Below are positions 53,243-61,872 of a stretch of DNA of 64,000 bases, piece by piece. Position 1 is the first letter of the stretch; each line of letters opens with the position of its first letter. The DNA is from Paraplanobispora siamensis. Its GTDB lineage: Bacteria; Actinomycetota; Actinomycetes; Streptosporangiales; Streptosporangiaceae. The DNA lies in the NCBI RefSeq assembly GCF_016863175.1, contig NZ_BOOJ01000040.1:62001-126000 (forward strand), given 5' to 3'. A program made the position numbers and the translations under genes. A model generated the notes under the pieces. It was not told the DNA's origin. It made no database searches and saw only the letters and a list, made by a program, of their open reading frames with translations.

Positions 53243-53713
53243 ATGCCGGTCCACGTCCTTGCCGGTCACCTGGTGATCGTCACCGCCCCGCTGGCGGCTC
53301 TGCTGGCCCTCGTCTACGCCTGGCGCCCCGCGGTACGGCGCGGCATGCGCCTGCCTCTGGTGGCCGCCGGGGTGCTGAACCTGGCCGTGGCCGTCTGGGC
53401 CGAGCAGGCCGGCTCCGCGCTGTACGAGGAGTTGACGGCGGCGGCGGATCGGGCCGGGCAGCAGCTGCCGCCGACGGTCCTGTCCCACGCCCATCAGGGC
53501 GACGCCCTGACGGTGTCCTCCTTCGCGCTGGCGGTGACCGTGCTGGCCGTCGTCTGGCGCTCTCTGGCACCCGGCCGCGAGCGCGGTGCCGGGTCGCTCA
53601 TCGCCTCCGGCGTGCTGACCGCCGCGGTCGTCGCCGTGTGGGTTTTCACCGCCACCACCGTGGTCCAGGCGCTGCAGGCGGTGTGGTCCCACCACACCCT
53701 GTGGCAGAGCTGA
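53243..53713 (+). CDS. Four-helix membrane protein (DUF2231-like)
   Basis: A 156-residue membrane protein with four hydrophobic helices (LAGHLVIVTAPLAALLALVY, LPLVAAGVLNLAVAVWAEQA, ALTVSSFALAVTVLAVVW, IASGVLTAAVVAVWVFTATT) and conserved His residues (VHVLAGHL, VLSHAHQGDALT, VWSHHTLW), the pattern of the DUF2231/YozB-like heme or quinone-linked proteins. ATG 53243 follows GGAGG. It is in a likely operon with the deazaflavin-dependent gene 17 bp downstream, controlled by the divergent TetR. Confidence 0.75.
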   Translation: MPVHVLAGHLVIVTAPLAALLALVYAWRPAVRRGMRLPLVAAGVLNLAVAVWAEQAGSALYEELTAAADRAGQQLPPTVLSHAHQGDALTVSSFALAVTVLAVVWRSLAPGRERGAGSLIASGVLTAAVVAVWVFTATTVVQALQAVWSHHTLWQS

Positions 53714-53729
53714 GAGGGGAAGAGGACCG

Positions 53730-54230
53730 ATGCCGATCCACCTCAGCGCCCCGTTCTACGCGATCAAGCGGTGGATGTACCGCCACGGCCGCCCCGGCAG
53801 GCTGGCGCGGGCCCTGATCCGGCTGGATGTGCTCCAGTTCGCCTGGGGCCGGCTCATGCCCCGCCGCGCCGTGGTCCTGGAGGTACGCGGCCGCACCAGC
53901 GGCCGGACCGTCGCGGTGCCCGTGGTCGTGGCCGATCACGGCGGCGGCCGGTACCTGGTCTCGATGCTGGGCGAGGACGCGAACTGGGTCCGCAACGTCC
54001 GCGCCGCCGGCGGCCACGCGGTCCTGCGCCGCGGCGGCCGCCGCACGGTCCTGCTGCGGGAGGTCCCGGTGGAACGGCGTGCCCCGATCCTGCGCCGCTA
54101 TCTCGCCCTGGCCCCGGGCGCCCGCCCGCACATCGCGGTCAGCCGGCGTGCGCCGCTGGAGGCCTTCGAGGCCGTCGCCGCGCACCATCCGGTCTTCCGC
54201 ATCGACCCGGCCCCGTCACCGGACTCCTGA
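53730..54230 (+). CDS. Deazaflavin (F420)-dependent nitroreductase family protein
   Basis: A 166-residue protein of the Ddn-like family. Seen: YAIKRWMYRHGRPGRLARAL at the N-terminus, VVLEVRGRTSGRTVAVPVVV, YLVSMLGEDANWVRNVRAAG and AVLRRGGRRTVLLREVPVER, the conserved split-barrel strands and F420-binding Asn-Trp segment. Such enzymes reduce nitroaromatics, quinones or enones with F420H2. It is 17 bp downstream of the DUF2231-like gene. Confidence 0.9.
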   Translation: MPIHLSAPFYAIKRWMYRHGRPGRLARALIRLDVLQFAWGRLMPRRAVVLEVRGRTSGRTVAVPVVVADHGGGRYLVSMLGEDANWVRNVRAAGGHAVLRRGGRRTVLLREVPVERRAPILRRYLALAPGARPHIAVSRRAPLEAFEAVAAHHPVFRIDPAPSPDS

Positions 54231-54262
54231 CAGGCCGCTCGCGGCGGGGCGGCGATCCCGTC

Positions 54263-56527
54263 TCAGAGGTCGGCGGGCTGGATGGGGAAGTTGGCGCGGA
54301 AGACGTTGTCGGGGTCGTAGACGCGCTTGACCTGCCGGAGCCGGGCCAGGTTGGCGCCGAACGCGTCGTGCAGGCGTTCGGGCCGGGGGTCGGTGTCGAA
54401 GGACAGGTAGAGGCCGTCGGTGTGCGGGGCGACCTCGGCGTCCCACAGGGCGTCGAGCGAGGCCTGGGTGGTGCCCATGGCGCTGAGCAGGAAGTTCTGG
54501 TGGCGGTGGGGGTAGGCGGTGGCGTCGGGGGCCAGGTCGTGGGCGGCGCCGCCGGTGGCGCGGATCTGCAGGAAGTGCGACAGCCCGGAGCGCGAGACCG
54601 TCTCGAACGCGCGCGTCACCTTGTCGTCGAGGTGGGTGACCAGGCCGGAGCGCACGGCGGGGTCCCCGCCGCCGGTGTAGTGCTTCTCGCCCGGCTGGAC
54701 CACGCCGGAGTAGGGCATCACGTATCCCCGGTGGTCCAGGAGCGGCCCGGCCTCGGCGAGCCGCTCCAGCTCCCTGACCGCGGCCTCGGTGTCGCCGCCC
54801 GCGTAGAGGGACAGGAGCTGGGCGACCGCGCCGCGGCCGCGGGCGGCCGGGGACAGGATGAGGAAGCTGGTCAGCTCGCGGGGGGCCTGCTCCATGGCGG
54901 CGCCCCAGCGCCGGAGGAGCCCGGCGGTGTCACGGGCGTCGAGGACCATCTGGGAGAAGACGATGTCGCCGAGTTCCATCGCCTCGATCTCGACCCAGGT
55001 GACGACGCCGAGGTTGCCTCCGGCGCCGCGCAGGCCCCAGAACAGGTCGGGGTTCTCCTCGGGTGAGGCGTGCAGGATCCGGCCGTCGGCGGTGACGACC
55101 TGCGCGGCGACGACGTGGTCGACCGTCAGCCCGTACCTGCGGCCGAGCAGGCCGATCCCGCCCGTGGTGGCCAGGCCGCCCACCCCCACGCCGCCGTAGT
55201 CGCCGGAGCTGATCGCCCACCCGTGCGGCACGAGCGCCTCGGCGACCTCGCCCCAGGTGGCGCCGGCGCCCAGCCGTACCCGGCGGGTGGCCGGGTCGAC
55301 GACCTCGACGGTGTCGAGCGCGCCGAGGTCGAGCACGATGCCGCCGTCGTTGGTGGAGCGGCCGCTGATCCCGTGCCTGCCCGAGCGGACGCCGAGCGGC
55401 ACGTCCTGGGACCGGGCGTAGGCCAGTCCCTCGGCGACCTGCCCGGCCGTCCGGGGCCGCAGCACCAGCCCGGGCGATCCGGTACGGAGATAGTTGTGCC
55501 GCACCGACTCGTAGGCCCGGTCCCCGGGTTCGACGGCGTCGGCCGCCAGGCTAGCCGGCACCCCGCCGTAGTCGATCGCGTCGCGGCGCAGGGCGAGGGC
55601 GGCGGTTCCGCGGCGGGCGGCCGCGGGACGGGTGCCGGCGGCCGACCGCTCGCGCGCCACCGCCTCCCGGACGGCGGGAGCGATCTCCTGCCCGAAGATC
55701 TGGATGAACCGGGGATCGTCCGCCCCCAGGATGAACGTGCCGATGCCGTCCTCCAGCGCCAGCGCCGACAGCTCCTCCACCCACTGCCCGACCGGCCCCT
55801 GCAGGAAGCCCTGCGAGGTCTCGGCGACCGCGCCGCCGATGTTCAGCAGGCGGCGCACCTGGGCGGGGTCGCGCCCGGCCTCCTCGGCCGCCTCATCGAT
55901 GATCTTGTTGCCGCGCCGCAGGTCGCCCTCCTGGAGATAGGCGAGCGAGGGCAGCCAGCCGTCGGCCTCACGCGCGAGCAGGCGCTGCATCCGCGGCTTG
56001 TAGGCGCCGACCCAGATCGGGATGTCGTGCGCGGGGGCCGGGCCGCGCTTGGCGCCGGAGACGCGGTAACGCGTGCCGTCCACCCGCAGGACACCGCGCC
56101 CGTCCGCGTCCCAGATGCCGCGGATGATCGCCAGAGCCTCCTCCAGCGCGGTCACGGACTCGCCCGGGGTCAGGCGGGTGCCGCCCATCGCCTCGATCGC
56201 GTCCCAGAAGCCGCCCGCGCCGATGCCGAGCGCGAACCGGCCGCCGGACAGCAGGTCGAGGGAGGCCGCGGAGCGGGCCAGCACCGCCGGGGGCCGCAGC
56301 GGCAGATTGAGCACGTTGCCCGCGATCGTGATCCGCTCGGTCCGCGCGGCCACCCACGACAGCAACGTCCAGGTGTCCAGGAATCCCGGCTGGTACGGAT
56401 GGTCCTGGAAGGTCACCAGATCCAGCCCCGCGGCCTCGGAGGTCTGGGCGAGCCGTACCGGCGCCTGCGGATCCCGGTTCTGCGGGGTCAGGAAGCTGCC
56501 GAAGGTCAGTTCGTGGCCGTAGTCCAT
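54263..56527 (-). CDS. Fusion of LLM flavin monooxygenase and FAD-linked (BBE-type) oxidase
   Basis: A 754-residue two-domain protein. Residues 1-295 form a luciferase-like (LLM) barrel: FGSFLTPQNRDPQAPVRLAQ, ITIAGNVLNLPLRPPAVLAR, SGGRFALGIGAGGFWDAIEA, DIPIWVGAYKPRMQRLLA. Residues 320-754 are a PCMH-type FAD oxidase: PGLVLRPRTAGQVAEGLAYA, LGVRSGRHGISGRSTNDGG (His likely linked to FAD), GVGVGGLATTGGIGLLGRRY and the C-terminal BBE motif VKRVYDPDNVFRANFPI. The second covalent Cys of some oxidases is absent (Gly/Ala here). The chain is continuous in one frame. It is divergent from the MarR gene, its probable regulator. Confidence 0.92.
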   Translation of the reverse strand: MDYGHELTFGSFLTPQNRDPQAPVRLAQTSEAAGLDLVTFQDHPYQPGFLDTWTLLSWVAARTERITIAGNVLNLPLRPPAVLARSAASLDLLSGGRFALGIGAGGFWDAIEAMGGTRLTPGESVTALEEALAIIRGIWDADGRGVLRVDGTRYRVSGAKRGPAPAHDIPIWVGAYKPRMQRLLAREADGWLPSLAYLQEGDLRRGNKIIDEAAEEAGRDPAQVRRLLNIGGAVAETSQGFLQGPVGQWVEELSALALEDGIGTFILGADDPRFIQIFGQEIAPAVREAVARERSAAGTRPAAARRGTAALALRRDAIDYGGVPASLAADAVEPGDRAYESVRHNYLRTGSPGLVLRPRTAGQVAEGLAYARSQDVPLGVRSGRHGISGRSTNDGGIVLDLGALDTVEVVDPATRRVRLGAGATWGEVAEALVPHGWAISSGDYGGVGVGGLATTGGIGLLGRRYGLTVDHVVAAQVVTADGRILHASPEENPDLFWGLRGAGGNLGVVTWVEIEAMELGDIVFSQMVLDARDTAGLLRRWGAAMEQAPRELTSFLILSPAARGRGAVAQLLSLYAGGDTEAAVRELERLAEAGPLLDHRGYVMPYSGVVQPGEKHYTGGGDPAVRSGLVTHLDDKVTRAFETVSRSGLSHFLQIRATGGAAHDLAPDATAYPHRHQNFLLSAMGTTQASLDALWDAEVAPHTDGLYLSFDTDPRPERLHDAFGANLARLRQVKRVYDPDNVFRANFPIQPADL

Positions 56528-56627
56528 CGTGCCGGGCCTCTCTGGAGGAACGAGATAATCTGCCGCACAGACTATATTGGCTACAACTCATCGTGTTAGC
56601 AGCATATTTCCGGATATGGTGGAGGGC

Positions 56628-57140
56628 GTGACCACCCGCGACCCGGCCGGCCTCCCCGCCCCGCCCGCCAGCCCCTCCACGCTCGGGTGGTCCCTCGGCG
56701 TGCTGCTGCGGGAATGGAGCGACCGCGTCGAGAAGGTCTCGCGCGACCTGCCCCACGGGGTGCGCGGCTACCAGGTGCTCGCCGCCGTGGTCCACGACGC
56801 CCCGCCCACCCAGGCCTCACTCGCCGCCCGGCTCGGCATCGACCGCACCGTCATGACCTACCTGCTGGACAAGTTCGTGGAATGCGGCCTCGTCGAACGC
56901 CGGCAGGACCCCGTCGACCGCCGGGCCCGCCGCATCGTCCCCACCGGCCACGGCCGCGGCGTCCTGGCCGACCTGGACGCGGCCGTCGCACGGGCCGAGG
57001 ACGAGCTCCTGTCCGGGCTCGCGCCCGAGGAGCGGCGCGTCCTTCTCGCCCTGCTCGAGCACGCCGCCTCCGGGACCGCGCCCGACGAGGACCGCTGCGC
57101 CGCCGTGGCCGGAACGATCGGGCCGCCGCGGCACGCCTGA
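56628..57140 (+). CDS. MarR family transcriptional regulator
   Basis: A 170-residue MarR protein. The winged helix reads PTQASLAARLGIDRTVMTYL and FVECGLVERRQDPVDRRARR, flanked by dimerisation helices (LGVLLREWSDRVEKVSRDL and ALLEHAASGTAPDEDRC). GTG 56628 with GGAGGGC just before it is preferred over ATG 56616. It is divergent from the LLM/FAD-oxidase fusion gene across an AT-rich spacer (GACTATATTGGCTAC) that should contain the operator. Confidence 0.87.
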   Translation: MTTRDPAGLPAPPASPSTLGWSLGVLLREWSDRVEKVSRDLPHGVRGYQVLAAVVHDAPPTQASLAARLGIDRTVMTYLLDKFVECGLVERRQDPVDRRARRIVPTGHGRGVLADLDAAVARAEDELLSGLAPEERRVLLALLEHAASGTAPDEDRCAAVAGTIGPPRHA

Positions 57141-57153
57141 CCGGTACGGGGCC

Positions 57154-57207
57154 GGCCGGGACGTCGCCTCAGGCCGGGACGTCGCCTCACGCGGGGACGT
57201 CGTCCTC
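57154..57207. repeat. Three 18-bp tandem repeats overlapping the end of the CBS-BON gene
   Basis: GGCCGGGACGTCGCCTCA occurs twice in tandem (57154-57171 and 57172-57189), and a third diverged copy (57190-57207) lies inside the last codons of the CBS-BON gene. The stop codon of that gene is the end of the second copy. Confidence 0.85.
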
Positions 57208-57876
57208 GTCCCACTCGATCTCGTTGACCACGTCGACCACGCCGTTGACCCGCAGCGCCATGCGCGCGGCGATCCGGGCCTCGCTGCCGTGCCGCATGTG
57301 ACCGGCCATCGTCACCACGCCCCGGTCGACCGCGACCTCCACCCGGGAGGTGTCGGTCCACACGGAGTGGTCCAGGATGTTCTTGCGGATCTCCGCGGCG
57401 ATCGTCGCGTCCGGCCGTACGAACACCTTGATCAGGTCATGACGGCTGACGATGCCCTGCAGGACCCCGTTCTCGTCGACGACCGGCAGGCGCTTGACGC
57501 CGTGCTCGTCCATCAGCCGCATCGCGTACACCACGGCGGACTGCGGGCGGGTGGTGACGGCGGGGGAGGTCATCAGCTCGGCGGCGGTCTCGCCGCGCGC
57601 CTTGTCCCGGCCCCATCCCTTCTCCTGGTTGAGGCGGTGGCGCAGCCGGGCACGCAGCGGCGGCCGGTAGCCCTCCCCGTAGTACTGCTCCTTGAACTCC
57701 TCCTTGCACAGCAGGTCCGCCTCCGAGACGACGCCTATGACGCGGTTCTCTCCGTCGACGACCGGCACCGCGCTCACGCCGTTGGCGATGAGCGCCTCGG
57801 CGACATCCTTGAAAGAGGCCTCACCGGTGACGGACGCCACCTCGTACGTCATGACCTCGCTGACCTTCACGCGCAT
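57187..57876 (-). CDS. CBS domain pair with C-terminal BON domain
   Basis: A 229-residue protein with two CBS motifs (VSEVMTYEVASVTGEASFKD with AVPVVDGENRVIGVVSEADL; MTSPAVTTRPQSAVVYAMRL with RLPVVDENGVLQGIVSRHDL) and a C-terminal BON domain (SVWTDTSRVEVAVDRGVVTM, VNGVVDVVNEIEWD). CBS pairs bind adenine nucleotides; BON domains bind membranes or lipids, so the protein is likely an energy-sensing regulator. ATG 57876 follows CAGGAGAGCACG. The end of the gene is part of an 18-bp repeat array. It lies downstream of the adhP hairpin. Confidence 0.9.
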   Translation of the reverse strand: MRVKVSEVMTYEVASVTGEASFKDVAEALIANGVSAVPVVDGENRVIGVVSEADLLCKEEFKEQYYGEGYRPPLRARLRHRLNQEKGWGRDKARGETAAELMTSPAVTTRPQSAVVYAMRLMDEHGVKRLPVVDENGVLQGIVSRHDLIKVFVRPDATIAAEIRKNILDHSVWTDTSRVEVAVDRGVVTMAGHMRHGSEARIAARMALRVNGVVDVVNEIEWDEDDVPA

Positions 57877-57997
57877 CGTGCTCTCCTGTAACCCGTGGAT
57901 TTCCCTCCCCCTCATTGCACCTCCGCCCCGGGGGTCACGGGCAGGGCCGTAAGTCCTCAACGGCCGGGCCATCGTGCTGTTTTCGCAGGTCTCCGAC

Positions 57998-58039
57998 CTC
58001 ATCGCGGCCCCCGCCGGGACAGGCGGGGGCCGCGATGAG
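57998..58039 (-). terminator. Perfect 18-bp hairpin downstream of the alcohol dehydrogenase gene
   Basis: The arms 57998-58015 and 58022-58039 are exact reverse complements (CTCATCGCGGCCCCCGCC) with a 6-nt loop. The hairpin begins 6 bp after the alcohol dehydrogenase stop codon. No T-run follows, but its length and GC content should stop transcription. Confidence 0.8.
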
Positions 58040-58045
58040 GCGCGA

Positions 58046-59062
58046 TCACATCTCGAAGACCAGCCGGGCCGGGACGGCGCTGCCGAGCACCTCGGCGAAG
58101 GAGTCGTTGATCTCGTCGAGCTTGCGGGTCTGGTAGATCACCCTGGTCCGCCCGGCGGCGTGCAGCCGGAAGACCTCGGCCAGGTCGGCGCGGGTGCCGA
58201 CGATGGAACCGATCACGCTGATGCCGCCCAGCACGGTCTCGAAGATGGGCAGGCTCATCGCGTTGTCCTTGGGCAGGGAGACCAGCACCAGGCGGCCGCC
58301 GCGTCGCAGGCAGGCGTACGCCTGCTCCAGCACGCGCGGGCTGGCGGCCAGCACGATCGCCACGTCGACCCCGCCGAGCGCCTTGATCTCGGCGACCGGG
58401 TCGCCGGTGGCGGCGTTGACTGTGTGGGTGGCGCCCAGCTGCTCGGCCAGGCGGAGCTTGTCGTCGGTGATGTCGACGGCGACGGTCTCGGCGCCGAAGA
58501 TCTGCGCGTACTGCTGGGCCAGGTGGCCCAGGCCGCCGATGCCGAAGACGGCGGCGCGCTCGGCCGGGCGCAGGCCCGAGACCTTCACGGCCTTGTAGGT
58601 GGTCACCCCCGCGCAGGTCAGGGGGGCCGCCTCGACGGGGGAGACCCCCTCGGGGACCGGGACGACGTAGTCGGCGTGCGCGACGGCGTACTCGGCGTGC
58701 CCGCCGTTGAGGGCGTAGCCGGTGTTCTGCTGGGACTCGCACAGGGTCTCGCGTCCGCTGACGCAGTACTCGCAGGTGCCGCAGGCGTACCCCAGCCACG
58801 GGATGGCCACCCGCTCGCCGACGGCCCGGCCAGTGACCGCCGAGCCGATCCCGGTGATGACGCCGACGCCCTCGTGGCCGGGGGTGAAGGGCGGCGTCGG
58901 CTTGACCGGCCAGTCACCCCGGGCGGCGTGGATGTCGGTGTGGCACAGACCGCTGGCCTCGATGCGGACGAGGACCTGGTGGGGCCCGGGCTCCGGAATG
59001 GGGATCTCCTGGATCTCCAGAGGCTGGTCGAACGCGGTGACGACGGCGGCGCGCATGTTCAT
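58046..59062 (-). CDS. adhP: Zinc-dependent alcohol dehydrogenase (AdhP type)
   Basis: A 338-residue medium-chain dehydrogenase. Catalytic zinc residues: Cys40-His41 in ASGLCHTDIH and His-Glu in PGHEGVG, with the structural zinc Cys cluster CGTCEYCVSGRETLC near residue 95. The Rossmann fold has AVFGIGGLGHLAQQYAQIFG near residue 170 and the acidic VAVDITDDK, indicating NAD. It should interconvert primary alcohols (ethanol) and aldehydes. ATG 59062 is chosen; ATG 59056 is six bases further in. It is followed by a strong terminator. Confidence 0.92.
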   Translation of the reverse strand: MNMRAAVVTAFDQPLEIQEIPIPEPGPHQVLVRIEASGLCHTDIHAARGDWPVKPTPPFTPGHEGVGVITGIGSAVTGRAVGERVAIPWLGYACGTCEYCVSGRETLCESQQNTGYALNGGHAEYAVAHADYVVPVPEGVSPVEAAPLTCAGVTTYKAVKVSGLRPAERAAVFGIGGLGHLAQQYAQIFGAETVAVDITDDKLRLAEQLGATHTVNAATGDPVAEIKALGGVDVAIVLAASPRVLEQAYACLRRGGRLVLVSLPKDNAMSLPIFETVLGGISVIGSIVGTRADLAEVFRLHAAGRTRVIYQTRKLDEINDSFAEVLGSAVPARLVFEM

Positions 59063-59229
59063 GTCTTCTCGCTCTCCTCGATCTCGTCTCCGAGCCTCCG
59101 TCCGGACGGCCCGGCGGGGACAGGGCCGAAGGTCCTGGAGGAAGGTGCTGTTCGGCCCGGTCATCCGGTACGGCGGCAGCCCGGCGGGGTGGGTTCGAAC
59201 CGGGACCGGCTCGGATACGTGATGAGGAC

Positions 59230-59985
59230 ATGAGATACCGGTCGCTCGTCGCCCCGCTGCTCCTGGCCGCCGCCGTCGTCGTGGCGGTGCCCGGTACGGC
59301 CTGCGCCTGCAGCTGCGTCGCCCTGGAACCGGCCGAGCAGGTGGAGAACGCGGAGACCGTCTTCACCGGGACGGTGGTGGCGGCCCGCCGGATTCCGGGA
59401 GACCGGTCCGGACCCACTCCGCCGATCGTCTACCGCCTGCGGCCGGACCAGGTCTACAAGGGGGCGCCGGCCGCCGAGGTCGAGGTGGCGACCAACCCCG
59501 ACGGAGCCTCGTGCGGGTACGCCTTCACCGTCGGGTCCCGCTATCTGGTGTTCGCCAGGGGCGGGGAGTCCGGCATGTTCGCGACCGATCCGGGCGTGCC
59601 GCTGCACACCTCGCTGTGCGACGGGAACCGGCAGGTCCGCCCCGGTGACGGGCCGCTGCGCGGGGAGGACGGCGTCCAGGGCGGTGAGCCGCTCGGGCGG
59701 GATCTCCTGAGCGCGCTCGGTACGGCGAGGCCGCCGTCGACGGCTCCCGGGAGCCCGCAGGAGACGCCTTCCCCGGAGGCGACGGAGTCTCCTGAGACAG
59801 GACTTTCCCCGGAGGGGGAGCCTTCCCCGGAGGGGACGATGACCGCCTCTCCCGTGGCCGGCCGTACCGACGACGGGCCGTCCGTCCCCTGGGCCCCGAT
59901 CGGCGGGGCCGCGGCCGCCGCCGCGCTCGCCCTGGCCGGACGGCGACTCCTGCGGCGCAGGGTACGGCGGGCCCCGGAGGGCTGA
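59230..59985 (+). CDS. Surface-exposed TIMP/netrin-like protein with C-terminal anchor
   Basis: A 251-residue protein: signal peptide (LVAPLLLAAAVVVAVPGTAC), then a domain starting CACSCVALEPAEQVENAETV with VFTGTVVAARRIPGD, and later CGYAFTVGSRYLVFARG and LCDGNRQV, a TIMP/netrin-like OB-fold pattern stabilised by Cys pairs. A Pro/Ser/Glu-rich linker (about residues 170-205) leads to a membrane helix (WAPIGGAAAAAALALAGRRL) and Arg-rich tail. The Cys near the signal cleavage site could also be lipidated. Family members inhibit or bind extracellular proteins; the role here is unknown. Confidence 0.8.
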   Translation: MRYRSLVAPLLLAAAVVVAVPGTACACSCVALEPAEQVENAETVFTGTVVAARRIPGDRSGPTPPIVYRLRPDQVYKGAPAAEVEVATNPDGASCGYAFTVGSRYLVFARGGESGMFATDPGVPLHTSLCDGNRQVRPGDGPLRGEDGVQGGEPLGRDLLSALGTARPPSTAPGSPQETPSPEATESPETGLSPEGEPSPEGTMTASPVAGRTDDGPSVPWAPIGGAAAAAALALAGRRLLRRRVRRAPEG

Positions 59986-60081
59986 TCGCATCGGATCGGC
60001 AACGGAGACCGGTGCCCCATGGACAACACGGGCTCCAGACGGAGATTCTGTCGCCCAAACCCCCAGCGGTAAGGATCGCCC

Positions 60082-60957
60082 GTGGATTCCGCTCTGACCA
60101 GTGTCTTCCTGCCCGCCGCCCTCGCCGTGATCATGTTCGGTCTCGGTCTCGGTCTGACCGTCGCGGACTTCCGCCGCGTCGTCGTCTACCCCAAGGCCGC
60201 CTTCACCGCCCTGGCCTGCCAGATCGTCCTGCTGCCGCTGATCTGTTTCGGGCTCGTGCTGGCCTTCGGCCTGGCCCCGGGCCTGGCCGTCGGCATGATG
60301 CTGCTGGCCGCCTCGCCCGGCGGCACCAGCGCCAACCTCTACAGCCACCTGTTCGGCGGCGACGTGGCGCTCAACGTCACCCTGACCGCGATCAACTCCG
60401 TCCTGGCGGTCTTCACGCTGCCGCTGGTCACCAACCTCGCCATCGCCCACTTCCAGGGTGGAAGCGGCCAGGTGGGCCTGCAGTTCGACAAGACCGCGCA
60501 GGTCTTCCTGATCGTCCTGATCCCCGTCGCGATCGGCATGGTGGTCAAGGCCCGGTTCTCGGCCTTCGCCGACCGGATGGAGAAGCCCGTCAAGATACTG
60601 TCCGCGGTGATCCTCCTCGCCGTGATCATCGGAGCGATCGTCAAGGAGGCGGCGAACCTCGGGGACTACATCGCCTCGGTGGGCCTGATCACGCTGGTCT
60701 TCAGCGTCATCAGCCTCACCGTCGGCTACTGGGTGCCCCGCCTGGCCGGAGCGGATCCCCGCCAGGCCATCGCCTCCTGCATGGAGATCGGCATCCACAA
60801 CAGCACCCTGGCCATCACCGTGGCGATCAGCCTGCTGGGCAGCACCGAAGTCGCCATCCCGGCAGCCGTCTACGGCGTCCTGATGTTCTTCACCGCGGCG
60901 GCGGCGGGAGCGCTCCTGCGGCGACGCGTGGTGCGAGACGCGGACGTGCCCGTCTGA
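60082..60957 (+). CDS. Bile acid:sodium symporter (BASS) family transporter
   Basis: A 291-residue transporter with about nine membrane segments. BASS features: LGLGLTVADFRRVVVYPKAA near residue 22, LLAASPGGTSANLYSHLF near residue 74, and EIGIHNSTLAITVAISLL near residue 235 (substrate/Na+ site). GTG 60082 follows AAGGATCGCCC. Members import organic acids such as pantoate, pyruvate or bile acids with sodium; the substrate here cannot be assigned. Confidence 0.92.
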   Translation: MDSALTSVFLPAALAVIMFGLGLGLTVADFRRVVVYPKAAFTALACQIVLLPLICFGLVLAFGLAPGLAVGMMLLAASPGGTSANLYSHLFGGDVALNVTLTAINSVLAVFTLPLVTNLAIAHFQGGSGQVGLQFDKTAQVFLIVLIPVAIGMVVKARFSAFADRMEKPVKILSAVILLAVIIGAIVKEAANLGDYIASVGLITLVFSVISLTVGYWVPRLAGADPRQAIASCMEIGIHNSTLAITVAISLLGSTEVAIPAAVYGVLMFFTAAAAGALLRRRVVRDADVPV

Positions 60958-61170
60958 GGCCGCAGGCGACGCGGACCGCAGGTACCGGCGGCCGGCGGGC
61001 CGGGCCGACCGGCGACGCGGGACCTGGTCGTCAGCGATCGGGGGTCCGGCTGTCAGCGATTCTGCGGAGGACGGTCGACCTCCAGGAGGACGACCTGCGG
61101 CGGTACGGGCGCCTATCTTCCCCTGACCGAACCCGCACGCTCCGGTGCGGGCTGACACAGGGAAGGTCTC

Positions 61171-61872
61171 ATGTCGGTTCTCTCCGACCCGCACGGGTTC
61201 CGCAGGCGGGCGGCCGGGCTCTGCCTCATAGTCGCACCGATCGTCTACGTCGCCGGCCTGCTGGTCGACCCGGCCATCCGGCAGGGCGGTGATCCCGTCG
61301 GGATCTACGGCGCCCACCCGGAGCAGGTCTCGGTCAGCGCCGCGCTCCTGCACTGGAGCTGGGTGCTGCTGATCCCCGGGATCATCGGGATGATCCACCT
61401 CGTCCGGGACCGGGCAGTGGTGCTCGGCCACATCACCGGCGGGCTGGCCCTGCTCGGCGTCGTGAACTTCTCCGCGCTGATGCTGGGCGACTTCTTCTAC
61501 TCCATGCTCGAACGCGCCATGCCACCGGCCCAGGGATCGGCGCTCGGCGACGAGGCGCTGGCCGACCCCGGGCTCGTGTTCGGGTTCCAGATCCCGGGCT
61601 TCGCCGGGCTGCTGGGTCTGTTCGCCCTCGGGCTGACCCTGGCCTACGCCGGCCGGGCGCCGTGGTGGGCCCCCTTCGCGATGCTCCTGGGCATCTTCGG
61701 CGCGCCGATCTATCCGATCGGCACCGTCGTGGGCGGCTCGCTCTACCTGGCCGGGGCCGGCGTGATCGGGCTGCGGATGCTCCGCATGAGCGACACCGAG
61801 TGGGCCGGGGCGAGGCCGGTTCAGCCGGCCTCCACCGAGACGCGGAGCGGGAACCGGGCGGCCACGGCGTAA
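61171..61872 (+). CDS. Integral membrane protein of unknown function
   Basis: A 233-residue protein with about six membrane helices (LCLIVAPIVYVAGLLVDPAI, LLHWSWVLLIPGIIGMIHLV, ITGGLALLGVVNFSALML, FAGLLGLFALGLTLAYAG, FAMLLGIFGAPIYPIGTVVG and more). A conserved-looking acidic loop (DEALADPGLVFGFQIPG) lies on one face. It starts at ATG 61171 after GGGAAGGTCTC. The C-terminal 17 codons overlap antisense with the end of the sensor kinase gene at 61821. No family is recognised. Confidence 0.8.
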   Translation: MSVLSDPHGFRRRAAGLCLIVAPIVYVAGLLVDPAIRQGGDPVGIYGAHPEQVSVSAALLHWSWVLLIPGIIGMIHLVRDRAVVLGHITGGLALLGVVNFSALMLGDFFYSMLERAMPPAQGSALGDEALADPGLVFGFQIPGFAGLLGLFALGLTLAYAGRAPWWAPFAMLLGIFGAPIYPIGTVVGGSLYLAGAGVIGLRMLRMSDTEWAGARPVQPASTETRSGNRAATA

